Positions 1 through 6,976 of a stretch of DNA of 11,035 nt are shown piece by piece (the stretch's first letter is position 1; each line of letters starts with the position of its first letter). Origin of the DNA: Thermoflexales bacterium (GTDB lineage: Bacteria > Chloroflexota > Anaerolineae > S140-20). The notes under the pieces were generated by a model. That model was given only the letters and a program-made list of their open reading frames with translations. It searched no databases and was not told where the DNA came from. The translations under genes were made by a program, and so were the position numbers. The DNA lies in NCBI GenBank assembly GCA_015484715.1, contig WFUY01000299.1:1-11035 (forward strand). The letters run 5' to 3'.

Positions 1-230
1 GACCTGATGTTCTCCCCCTCCACAGCCCGTATGTGGGGCGAGCACCGCCTTCCGACCCCGTTTTCGCTACCCCAGTGGGGTGATCTAGGGAATGTCACCG
101 AACTTGGAACAGTCACGTCCATTCCGTCGGTGTGCAACCCGAATCGGTTGGGAGATGTCCAGGCAATTGGCAGGTCGTCCCCGCGCCAGTTTGTCCTGGT
201 CATGCCCATCTCGTGGTCCCCCGACCTCAT
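1..230 (-). CDS. Candidate partial CDS of unknown function, coupled to the DppF-like gene, running off the left edge
   Basis: An open frame of 76 codons without a stop starts at an ATG whose last bases form an ATGA overlap with the TGA stop of the upstream ATPase gene, a classic arrangement for translational coupling. A second in-frame ATG (209-207) has a purine-rich GGGGGA stretch upstream. I do not recognise the translation (it includes RTNWRGDDLPIAW and SPNRFGLHTDG). Against it, Leu and Ala are very scarce for a GC-rich bacterium, AGG codons are frequent, and a frame this long can occur by chance at this base composition. If real, it would be the last gene of the importer operon. If not, this is simply the operon's 3' flank. 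Here the only small hairpins (around 69-81 and 135-150) lack a following T-tract, so no terminator is visible. Confidence 0.25.
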   Translation of the reverse strand, partial: MRSGDHEMGMTRTNWRGDDLPIAWTSPNRFGLHTDGMDVTVPSSVTFPRSPHWGSENGVGRRCSPHIRAVEGENIR

Positions 231-1219
231 ATGTGGTAGCAGGCTACCTGGTGCCCCCCACCCTTGTCCTCCAGAGGGGGATGCGGGTTGTCCCGACAGA
301 AATCGTCGGCGATCGGGCAGCGTTCGTAGAAGCGACAGCGAGGGGGTGGGTCAATGGGCTTGCTGATACCGCCCTTGATGATCACCGGCGGTCGCTCGTG
401 GCGGGGGTCGGGCACCGGCACCGCCGAGAGGAGCGCCCGGGTGTAGGGATGGAGGGGGTTGTGCAGGACCTCCTCCGTGGATGCCATCTCCACGATCTTG
501 CCCAGGTACATCACCCCGATGCGGTCGCACATATAGCGGGCCACCGCCAGGTCGTGGGTGATGTAGAGGTAGCTCACCCCCAGTTTTTCTGCCAACTCCA
601 TCATCAGCTTCATCACGCTGGTGCGGATGGAGACGTCCAGCATCGAGGTGGGCTCATCGGCCACGACGAAGACGGGGTCTACCACCAGCGCGCGGGCGAT
701 GGCCACCCGTTGTCGCTGCCCGCCGGACAATTCATGGGGGTAGCGGAACATGAAGCTGGCCGGCGGGGAAAGCCCCACCAACGCCAACAGCTCCGCCACC
801 CGCTCCTCCCGCTCCGCCAGGGTGCCGATCCCCTGGACAACCAGCGGTTCGGCGACCGTGTCGTAGATGGTCAGCCGGGGGTTCATGGACTCGTAGGGGT
901 CCTGGAAGATCATCTGGACGCGGCGGCGGAACTTCTTCATATCTCGCCTTCGGATGGTCGCCACGTCCAGCATCTCGCCGTCGGACTGGAGGTAGATGTG
1001 TCCCTCGGTGGGGTTCAGGAGCTTGACGAGCAACTTGCCCGTCGTCGTCTTGCCGCACCCCGACTCGCCGACCAACCCCAGCGTCTCGCCAGGATAGATC
1101 TCAAAGTCGAGCCCATCCACGGCGTAGACGAAGTGCTCTGCCTTGCGGAAGATTCCCCGGGTGAGGGGGAAGAGCTTGCGCAGATTTTCGACCCTGACGA
1201 GAGGATCAGTGGGAGCCAT
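227..1219 (-). CDS. Peptide ABC transporter ATP-binding protein, DppF/OppF-like
   Basis: This 330-residue protein is one of the two cytoplasmic ATPases that power the importer encoded here. All ABC elements are present: Walker A GESGCGKTT (about 51-59), Q-loop Gln106 in FQDPYESMNP, signature LSGGQ (164-168), Walker B VFVVADE (183-189) and switch His222. The segment after about residue 255 (NPLHPYTRALLSAVPVPDP) is the oligopeptide/dipeptide ATPase C-terminal extension. It holds four cysteines (295, 301, 308, 327), a pattern reported to bind an Fe-S cluster in some Opp/Dpp ATPases; that function is inferred here. The start is supported by a GGAGGT site five bases upstream, which lies inside the end of the preceding gene. 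The two genes overlap by 14 bp, which implies coupled translation. The FQDPYESMNPR stretch and the SGGQ signature favour the F-type subunit over the D-type. The substrate cannot be told from this subunit. Confidence 0.95.
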   Translation of the reverse strand: MAPTDPLVRVENLRKLFPLTRGIFRKAEHFVYAVDGLDFEIYPGETLGLVGESGCGKTTTGKLLVKLLNPTEGHIYLQSDGEMLDVATIRRRDMKKFRRRVQMIFQDPYESMNPRLTIYDTVAEPLVVQGIGTLAEREERVAELLALVGLSPPASFMFRYPHELSGGQRQRVAIARALVVDPVFVVADEPTSMLDVSIRTSVMKLMMELAEKLGVSYLYITHDLAVARYMCDRIGVMYLGKIVEMASTEEVLHNPLHPYTRALLSAVPVPDPRHERPPVIIKGGISKPIDPPPRCRFYERCPIADDFCRDNPHPPLEDKGGGHQVACYHI

Positions 1220-2189
1220 AGTCTACCTCCATAGGATGCCAGCAAGCAGCGTAGTGACCATTTCCGTAATCCTGGAAGGGCGGCTCCTGCTCTATGCAGA
1301 TGCCCGTTGCCCGGGCACAACGGGGATGGAAACGACAGCCCGACGGTGGGTGGAGCAGATTGGGCGGTTCACCGCCCAGCGTGACCAGGTCCCGCTTCTC
1401 GCCGTGGATGCTGGGAATGGAAGCCATCAGCCCTGCGGTGTAAGGATGCAGGGGACGTTCGAAGATGTTCACGGTGTTGGCAAGCTCCACTAGCTTGCCG
1501 GCATACATCACGCCGACGCGGTGGCTCACCTCGGCGATCACCGCGATGTCGTGGGAGATGTAGATCATCGCCATCCCGATCTTCTTCTGGATCTCGGTCA
1601 GCCGCTTCAGGATGCGGTCCTGGACGATGACGTCCAGAGCTGTGGTCGGCTCGTCGGCGATGATCACGTCGGGATTGCAGGCCAGGGCCATAGCAATGAC
1701 AGCCCGCTGACGCATCCCGCCGCTGTACTCATGGGGATAGCGGTCCATCAGGGCCGGGTCCAGACCCACCAACTGGTACAGCTCGGCCACCCGCTCCCGG
1801 GCCTGCTGGCGGGAGATGTCGCCCCAATGAAGCTCCAGGGCTTCGATGATCTGATCCCCCACTCGGTACACAGGGTTCAGCGAGTTCATCGCTGCCTGGA
1901 AGATCATCGAGATGCGGCCCCACCGCACCTTCTGCATCTCCGGCTCTGGGAGGGAGAGCAGTTCCAGATCGCCCAGCCATATCTGCCCACCCAGGATGCG
2001 GGCGTTGTCGGGCAGCAGGCGCAGGATAGACATCGCCACCGAGGTCTTGCCACACCCCGACTCCCCCACCAGCCCTAGCGCTTCCCCTTCGTGAAGGCTG
2101 AAGGAGACATCGTCCACCGCTGCGACTTCACCACCCCGGGTGGTGTAATGCATCGTCAGGTTTTCAACGGAGAGCAAAGGTTTCGTCAT
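1206..2189 (-). CDS. Peptide ABC transporter ATP-binding protein, DppD/OppD-like
   Basis: This 327-residue protein is the second ATPase of the importer and is expected to pair with the DppF-like protein. It shows Walker A GESGCGKTS (about 42-50), Q-loop Gln98 in MIFQAAMNSLNP, signature YSGGM (155-159), Walker B VIIADE (175-180) and switch His213. YSGGMRQR in place of LSGGQRQR and FQAAMNSLNP are usual for the D-type subunit. The C-terminal extension (HPYTAGLMASIP onward) carries Cys285, 291, 298 and 316, matching the possible Fe-S motif of its partner. I chose the ATG at 2189 because GAGGA lies about eight bases upstream and MTKPLLSVENLTMHY is a standard family N-terminus. A longer frame from 2240 adds 17 residues with no family resemblance and no ribosome binding site. 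It is separated by 74 bp from the permease gene upstream, with nothing notable in that gap. Confidence 0.94.
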   Translation of the reverse strand: MTKPLLSVENLTMHYTTRGGEVAAVDDVSFSLHEGEALGLVGESGCGKTSVAMSILRLLPDNARILGGQIWLGDLELLSLPEPEMQKVRWGRISMIFQAAMNSLNPVYRVGDQIIEALELHWGDISRQQARERVAELYQLVGLDPALMDRYPHEYSGGMRQRAVIAMALACNPDVIIADEPTTALDVIVQDRILKRLTEIQKKIGMAMIYISHDIAVIAEVSHRVGVMYAGKLVELANTVNIFERPLHPYTAGLMASIPSIHGEKRDLVTLGGEPPNLLHPPSGCRFHPRCARATGICIEQEPPFQDYGNGHYAACWHPMEVDYGSH

Positions 2190-2263
2190 ACCAGTGTTCC
2201 TCTTTCCTGCTGACGTTGGAATGGAATTCGGAGGGGGCATTCACGGCTATGACATTCTGGGAT

Positions 2264-3214
2264 TTACCGCCTCCGCAACCGCGGGTTAACCACCTCGTCC
2301 AGAGCCCGCCCCACCAGGTAGAAGGCAGCGCACAAGAGGGTGATCGCCAGGCTGGCCGGGATCAGGAGGTACCAGGTGTCGAAGCGGAGCAAGTATCCAA
2401 ACAACTGGGTGGTGTTGATCATAATGCCCCAGCTCATCTGGATGGTCGTCAGGCCAAAGTAGGAGAGCACCGCTTCGGAGAAGATCGCCCCGGTGACGAC
2501 GAACATCATGTAGAGCAGCGAGATGGGCAGCAGGTTGGGGATCATATGCCGGAAGATGATGTGGAAGTCGCTGCCACCGGCAACCCGGGCCGCCTCGATG
2601 AAGGGTTTCACTTTGATCGTCAGGGCCTGGGATTTGATGATGATCGTCGTGCCGCCGAAGCCGGAGAGCAGACCAATGACCAGGGCCAGCTCGATCATTC
2701 CCACGTCGGTCAGGGCGCTGAGGACGATGAGGATGGGGAGGAAAGGTACCATGATCACCAGGTCCGCCAGGCGCATCAGAATCGTGTCTATGATGCCTCC
2801 GTAGTAGGCGGAGACGGCTCCGATGGTGGTGGCGATCACCACGGTCACCACTGCCGAGAGGATGCCCAGGGCGAACTCGTAGCGGGTGCTATACATCAAC
2901 TGACTCAGAATGTCCCGCCCCAAGGGATCGGTCCCCAGGAGATGGCGTGCGGAGGGTGGCGAGGGATGGAAGGGGATCTCCATATCGTAGCCCGAGATGG
3001 GATCGTAGACCCGGGGCTCCCAGATGGTGTTCATAAGGATAGGATGGGCAAGGGCGAAGAGGGCAAAAAAAAGGATAACGCCCAACCCGATCAGTCCAAT
3101 GGGGTTTTCCGAGAACATCGCCCAATTGGTGCGCAGCGATTTCCAGAACAGGCTTAAGCGCACACGCCACAGGGGGACGTAGACATGCTCCGTCGTAGCA
3201 GTTGCTTCGGCCAT
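2264..3214 (-). CDS. Peptide ABC transporter permease, DppC/OppC-like
   Basis: This 316-residue inner-membrane protein is one half of the transport channel. The N-terminal cytoplasmic stretch leads into a first membrane segment (about 38-60). It is followed by the C-type hallmark HLLGTDPLGRDILSQL (91-106), helices at about 113-135, 150-167, 172-186 and 228-247, and a last helix at about 280-302. The EAA-type coupling loop that contacts the ATPases is visible as FIEAARVAGGSDFHIIFRHMIPNLLP (205-230, residues split around the conserved Gly). Length and motif order are normal for the family. The ATG is preceded by GGAGAGAAGG, and the gene starts 12 bp after the stop of the B-type permease, so the two are clearly co-transcribed. 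Confidence 0.95.
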   Translation of the reverse strand: MAEATATTEHVYVPLWRVRLSLFWKSLRTNWAMFSENPIGLIGLGVILFFALFALAHPILMNTIWEPRVYDPISGYDMEIPFHPSPPSARHLLGTDPLGRDILSQLMYSTRYEFALGILSAVVTVVIATTIGAVSAYYGGIIDTILMRLADLVIMVPFLPILIVLSALTDVGMIELALVIGLLSGFGGTTIIIKSQALTIKVKPFIEAARVAGGSDFHIIFRHMIPNLLPISLLYMMFVVTGAIFSEAVLSYFGLTTIQMSWGIMINTTQLFGYLLRFDTWYLLIPASLAITLLCAAFYLVGRALDEVVNPRLRRR

Positions 3215-3226
3215 CCTTCTCTCCTG

Positions 3227-4378
3227 CTAGTGATAACGAATGCGTGGATCGAGAAAAGCGTAGCCAATATCGGCGATCAGGTGGCTGATCAGGGTCATCA
3301 CCCCGACTACGGTCAGCGTTCCCATAGCGACAGGAATATCGGCCACGAGGGCGGAATTCAGCAACGTCAGGCCGATGCCCGGCCACGAGAAGATCGTCTC
3401 GGTGATGATCCCACCGCTGACGGAGTTGCCCAGGCTGAAGACGAGGCCGGTCCACACCGGCAGCAGCGCATTTCGGGCCACGTGCTTATCCCGCACCACC
3501 TTGTCGGGCAGCCCCTTCGCCCGAGCCGTCAAGACGTAGTCCTCCCGCAGCGTCTCCAGCATGCTGGTGCGCGTCAGCAGCATCGTGCCGCCGTAAGCAA
3601 TCAGCGTTACGGTCAGGACGGGCAAGATGAGGTGACGAGCAATGTCCCAGGCGTAGAATCCCAATCCGCTGAGACGCCAGTAAAGGAGCATACCAACCAG
3701 GGGGACGAGGAGGCTGGCCGCGCGGAGAACGAGACGTTGTCGGCGGGGCACCCGATTGGAGAACCAAAATCCCACGAAGACGATCACCAGGGCGAAGAAG
3801 GAACTCCAGATCATTCGAGCGAAGACAGCGTTGGCGGAAATGGGAGCATCCAGCCACTTGAGGGGGTCTAGAAATTTGCCTGCCGGGAGCCAGTTGAGGG
3901 CAACGGCGAAAAGCCAGATCATCATCAGGGCGAACCAAGGGGTGAAGACGGTGTACAACGTCACGCCTGTAATCGTTGAGGCGTACTCAATCCATCCCCC
4001 CCGACGCCAGGCGAGGATCTTCCCTGTGACGAAACCGGTCCAGAAGGACAGGATGGAGGCGGTGAGGAAGAGCACCACCGTGCGAGGCAGCCGTTCTTTG
4101 ATGATGTCTATGACCGGCCTGGGGTACTCCTGGAACGAGACCCCTAGATTACCCCGGTAAAAGTTCCCGATGTAGGTGATGAACCGCTCGGCCGGAGGAC
4201 GATCCAGCCCGAGCTGGGCACGGAGTCGTTCCCGCTCGGCGGGGGGGATGTTGGGATCCAACGTGAGAAGGTCAGCGATGTCGCCAGGCTGAGCGTCAAT
4301 GAGAAAGTAGGTCACTGCCTGGAATAGCAGCAGGGTAATGAGCATCTGGACGAAACGCCTGCCCAGGAATCTCCACAT
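3227..4378 (-). CDS. Peptide ABC transporter permease, DppB/OppB-like, with an extra membrane insertion
   Basis: This 383-residue inner-membrane protein is the other half of the channel, longer than the usual 305-340 residues of B-type permeases. Family features include the N-terminal helix (about 11-29), PGDIADLL and GLDRPPAERFITYIGNFYRGNLGVSF in the external loop, and the EAA-type loop EDYVLTARAKGLPDKVVRDKHVARNALLP (279-307). It ends with TETIFSWPGIG (326-336) and the terminal FLDPRIRYH. Between the third helix and the conserved HLILPVLTVTLIAYGG region lies an extra stretch of roughly residues 172-247. This contains two more hydrophobic segments (about 189-206 and 218-234) joined by a basic loop, SNRVPRRQRLVLR. 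Such long B-type permeases may exist elsewhere; I infer that the insertion adds two helices. The ATG has AGGAG about eight bases upstream. Confidence 0.95.
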   Translation of the reverse strand: MWRFLGRRFVQMLITLLLFQAVTYFLIDAQPGDIADLLTLDPNIPPAERERLRAQLGLDRPPAERFITYIGNFYRGNLGVSFQEYPRPVIDIIKERLPRTVVLFLTASILSFWTGFVTGKILAWRRGGWIEYASTITGVTLYTVFTPWFALMMIWLFAVALNWLPAGKFLDPLKWLDAPISANAVFARMIWSSFFALVIVFVGFWFSNRVPRRQRLVLRAASLLVPLVGMLLYWRLSGLGFYAWDIARHLILPVLTVTLIAYGGTMLLTRTSMLETLREDYVLTARAKGLPDKVVRDKHVARNALLPVWTGLVFSLGNSVSGGIITETIFSWPGIGLTLLNSALVADIPVAMGTLTVVGVMTLISHLIADIGYAFLDPRIRYH

Positions 4379-4425
4379 CGTGTCACTCCTATGACTCCTG
4401 CGGTACAGAGTTTCAGGTAGACAGG

Positions 4426-4454
4426 GGGAGCGGGCAGGTTCCCCGCCCGCTCCC
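4426..4454 (-). promoter_or_regulatory. Perfect 10-bp GC-rich stem-loop between the binding-protein and permease genes
   Basis: The arms GGGAGCGGGC (4426-4435) and GCCCGCTCCC (4445-4454) are exactly complementary around a 9-nt loop. In the direction of the operon the hairpin lies just after the lipoprotein stop and is not followed by a T-tract; four T's follow only on the opposite strand. It therefore looks like an intercistronic mRNA-stabilising or partially attenuating structure, as is common after binding-protein genes of importers, and not a full terminator. The inferred effect is more binding protein than permease. Confidence 0.7.
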
Positions 4455-4482
4455 TTTTAACCTTGTTCAGGATGCCTCCGGC

Positions 4483-6588
4483 TTATTTCACCAGCGGCTT
4501 GGCATCCGTTTGGAACCCGGCTGCATCCACGATCCCGCCCAGGACCTCGGTGTAGGGCAGTTCGATGTTGTTGCGGATCAGGTCGGTGACCCGCTTGTAG
4601 AAGAGCGGGATGTAGGGGCGCTGATCGGCGAGGAGCTCCTGCATCTGGAAGCAGAGCTGCCGGGCCTCCTCGATGTCGGTCGTGCTCATGAACTTGTTGA
4701 CCAGGTCGTCATACTCGGGGTTGTTGAAGCCAGGGGTGTTGTAGTTGCCGGAGGTGGCGGTGTCGTTCCACGACGCCCAGAAGGCCTCGTAGTAGTCCGG
4801 GAAGGCCGGGTTGCCCAGGCTCCACCCCAAGATGTACATGTCGAAGTCGGCGTTGATGAAGACCGGGCCGAGGATGTTGTTGAAGCCGGTCAGCTCGGAC
4901 TTCACGGGCATGCCGAGCTCGCGGGCCCACTCGCTGATCCACTGGTTGAAGGTGGCGCGGATCGGATCGTAGGCCGGGCCAGGGCCAAGGATGGTGACCT
5001 CAGGCATCAGCTCGCCGTTGGGCATCCGCAGCCCCTCGCCGGGGATCACATCGCTGGCATCGGGATCCCACTGGGGCTCCTTCTCCCAAGTCCAGCCGGC
5101 CTCCTTCAGCACCTGGACGGCCAGGTTGATCCGCTCCTCGCGGGAGAGGCCCTTGTAGGGATGGTTCTCCTCCACAGCGGGGTTGTACCAGAAGCCGTTG
5201 CCGGGCGGCATGGTGGAGTACATCGGGTAGACCACGCCCTGGAGGACGTTGTTGATCACGAACTCCTTGTCAATGATGATGTCGAAGGCCTGGCGGAATT
5301 CGTACTCCGACATGGGGTACTTGCGCATGTTGAAGGCCAGGTAGAACATCCCGTAGTCGGGGTTGTCGTAGGCGACGATTCCCTCACCCTGCATCGCCTT
5401 CTCGCGCAGCCCCCGGGACAGCCCCAGCGGGTTCAGCACGTAGTCCACTTCGCCGTTGGCCAGGGCCAGGAAGGCCGCGTCCTGAGAGCCGTAGATGGAG
5501 AGGATCACGTTGGGGGCGTAGGGGCCGGAGACGTAGTCCAGGGTGACGTCACCGGTCGCCTCGCCGTAGTACTGGCGGACGGTGCCGTCGGGCAGCTTCT
5601 GCACCCAGGTGCCGTCGGAGTACTCGATGATCTCCGCGCCCTTGAAGTAGTAGTTGGGGTTCTGGCTCCGCTGGACGAAGGCGCCGGGCTCCCACTTGTC
5701 GGTGATGAAGCCACCGAAGACGGGCGAGCCGGTCGCGTCGGCCTCGTAGAGGGTCTTGCGAGCGTTCTCGAAGGCCTCGTCGTAGGCAGCCCACGCCTCG
5801 CACGCCGCCTTCTCTTCATCGCTCAGATCCTCGGCCTCGCAGTCCTCCGGCCGCTCCACATCGGGCTTCTCCACGGCTTCAATGTAGGAGTAGGCCTCCT
5901 TGACCACCGGCTCCCAGAAGTGCTTGGGGAGGATGGGCGCCAAGGCCACACCGGCGTTCCAGATGCCCAGGCTGGGGGTCACGTTGAAGGTGTAGCGGAC
6001 GGTGAAGTCGTCCACCGCCTCCGCCGTCACATCCGCCCCCAGCGGCGCGCAGGAGTTGGGCCAGTTCTGGGTCAACTGCAGGTCTTTACAGGTGTTGTGG
6101 GTGAAGACCACATCCTGGGCTGTGATGGGCTCACCGTCACTCCAGGTAGCATTGTCCACCATCTCGACCTCGATGACCCACAGATCCCCTTCCTTGCGCG
6201 GCTCGGGGATGTCTTTCGCCAACACGGGGACGAAGGCAAAGGTCTTGTCGGCCAGTCCAAAGAGAGAAGCGGCGTAGCCGGTGAGCACGTAGCTCGTCCA
6301 GACCGAGGACCCCGGACCAAGGTAGTTCCAATAGTTGAGGGAGACCGGCTCCTCAAAGATACCGATGCGGTAAGGACCGATCTCAGCCTCCTTGGGGGGC
6401 TCTGGCGTGGGGGTGACGACCTTCTCGACGATCTTGGTCTCCACCACCTTCTCGCCTTCCTTCTCCACGACCTGTGTGACCACCACGGTCTCCTTGATGA
6501 CCTGAGGGGTCGGCTGAGCACAGGCCGAGAGGACAACGCTGGCGATGAGCACCAGGGCCCACAGGGTCAGCCACTTTCTAGCAAGCAT
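4483..6588 (-). CDS. ABC transporter solute-binding lipoprotein, family 5 (peptide type)
   Basis: This 701-residue extracytoplasmic lipoprotein is the ligand receptor of the importer. A type II signal peptide ends in the lipobox LSAC with lipidated Cys23. It is followed by a Thr/Val/Glu-rich tether (about 26-68) with two VVE-K type repeats and TPTPEPP. The family-5 fold begins near residue 70, with the conserved WSDGEPITAQDVVFT (149-163) and the later segments FGGFITDKWEPGAFVQRSQNPNYY and EYEFRQAFDIIIDKEFVINNVL. It is about 150 residues longer than typical dipeptide-binding proteins. Part of the excess is an acidic, charged insert at about 235-284 containing Cys250 and Cys263; another Cys pair (167, 180) could form a disulfide. 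The start has an exceptionally strong ribosome binding site. Family 5 also includes nickel, sugar and opine binders, so peptide specificity is an inference. Confidence 0.95.
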   Translation of the reverse strand: MLARKWLTLWALVLIASVVLSACAQPTPQVIKETVVVTQVVEKEGEKVVETKIVEKVVTPTPEPPKEAEIGPYRIGIFEEPVSLNYWNYLGPGSSVWTSYVLTGYAASLFGLADKTFAFVPVLAKDIPEPRKEGDLWVIEVEMVDNATWSDGEPITAQDVVFTHNTCKDLQLTQNWPNSCAPLGADVTAEAVDDFTVRYTFNVTPSLGIWNAGVALAPILPKHFWEPVVKEAYSYIEAVEKPDVERPEDCEAEDLSDEEKAACEAWAAYDEAFENARKTLYEADATGSPVFGGFITDKWEPGAFVQRSQNPNYYFKGAEIIEYSDGTWVQKLPDGTVRQYYGEATGDVTLDYVSGPYAPNVILSIYGSQDAAFLALANGEVDYVLNPLGLSRGLREKAMQGEGIVAYDNPDYGMFYLAFNMRKYPMSEYEFRQAFDIIIDKEFVINNVLQGVVYPMYSTMPPGNGFWYNPAVEENHPYKGLSREERINLAVQVLKEAGWTWEKEPQWDPDASDVIPGEGLRMPNGELMPEVTILGPGPAYDPIRATFNQWISEWARELGMPVKSELTGFNNILGPVFINADFDMYILGWSLGNPAFPDYYEAFWASWNDTATSGNYNTPGFNNPEYDDLVNKFMSTTDIEEARQLCFQMQELLADQRPYIPLFYKRVTDLIRNNIELPYTEVLGGIVDAAGFQTDAKPLVK

Positions 6589-6604
6589 TTCCTCCTCCTC
6601 CTTT
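6589..6604 (-). promoter_or_regulatory. Strong extended ribosome binding site of the binding-lipoprotein gene
   Basis: The message reads AAAGGAGG followed by two more GGA triplets before the ATG. The AAAGGAGG core (6604-6597) lies 8 nt from the start codon, and the repeated GGA triplets give alternative registers of pairing with 16S rRNA. This fixes the start at 6588 and suggests high translation of the receptor. Confidence 0.85.
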
Positions 6605-6878
6605 GTGAGTGGGTGGAAACGAGACTAAGGGATTTTCGCAAGGCGATCCTTGGAGATTGGGCCTATCGGTTTCTCTTTGGACAAATCACCCCCTTTCGCC
6701 GCAGCTAGACCCGGATACGGACGAGAGAGCCAAACGCTTGTTCACGTGTCAATCTCTGGAGGATGTTCCACTGGGGTGGGATCCAAGCATTGCCCTTTTG
6801 CCTGGTGTGGGGATATGAGGCGCCATATTGAGACGGGGATGCTAAGGTGATCAGCCTTCTGGGAAATCAGGCTCCCCT

Positions 6879-6907
6879 ATTGTAATCGAGTTTCCTGAGA
6901 AAGTCAA
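6879..6907 (-). promoter_or_regulatory. Sigma70-type promoter of the importer operon
   Basis: On the minus strand TTGACT (6907-6902) is followed after exactly 17 bp by TACAAT (6884-6879), matching the consensus at 5 of 6 positions in each box with ideal spacing. It points at the binding-lipoprotein gene, about 290 bp downstream, and gives the importer transcription independent of clpC. The transcription start is expected near 6872. Confidence 0.75.
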
Positions 6908-6976
6908 GGCGGTCCGGCTAAAAATTGCAGGGAATGGGTCCAAAATCGGCTATATCTCACCCCCGGAGAAGGTGAC

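Larger units (their letters stand above)
6589..6976. other. 388-bp gap between clpC and the importer operon: promoter plus long structured leader
   Basis: No convincing gene is present. From the clpC side it holds a 5-bp hairpin just after the clpC stop (TCACC 6957-6961 with GGTGA 6971-6975) with no good T-tract, so read-through from clpC is possible. Next comes the promoter at 6907-6879. If transcription starts near 6872, the leader before the lipoprotein ATG is about 280 nt. In it I see small stems: AGCCT/AGGCT (6853-6873), ATATG/CATAT around a GGCGCC core (6813-6828), CCAAGC/GCCTGG (6783-6805, one G-U pair in the RNA) and CAAGG/CCTTG (6639-6652). I do not recognise a T-box or any named riboswitch. 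Short plus-strand frames here have no ribosome binding site or family resemblance. Confidence 0.6.

Noticed and set aside
92..1234. A 380-codon plus-strand frame opposite the DppF-like ATPase gene
   Set aside because: It is antisense to an ATPase with all ABC motifs in place, and has no ribosome binding site or recognisable domain.
2190..2240. A 17-residue N-terminal extension of the DppD-like ATPase from ATG 2240
   Set aside because: There is no ribosome binding site before it and no family resemblance, whereas ATG 2189 has GAGGA at good spacing.
4426..4458. The GC-rich stem-loop as an intrinsic terminator on the plus strand because TTTT follows it
   Set aside because: No plus-strand gene ends here; in the operon's direction the T-tract is absent, so it is better read as an intercistronic mRNA structure.
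4510..6708. A 732-codon plus-strand open frame covering the whole binding-protein gene on the opposite strand
   Set aside because: It is the antisense of a clear lipoprotein gene; its Val/Gly/His/Asp-rich translation is what GC-biased codons give when read backwards, and it shows no family motif.
6741..6752. TTGACA on the minus strand (6752-6747) as a second importer promoter
   Set aside because: No acceptable -10 box lies 16-19 bp downstream; the region there reads CTCTCT-like.
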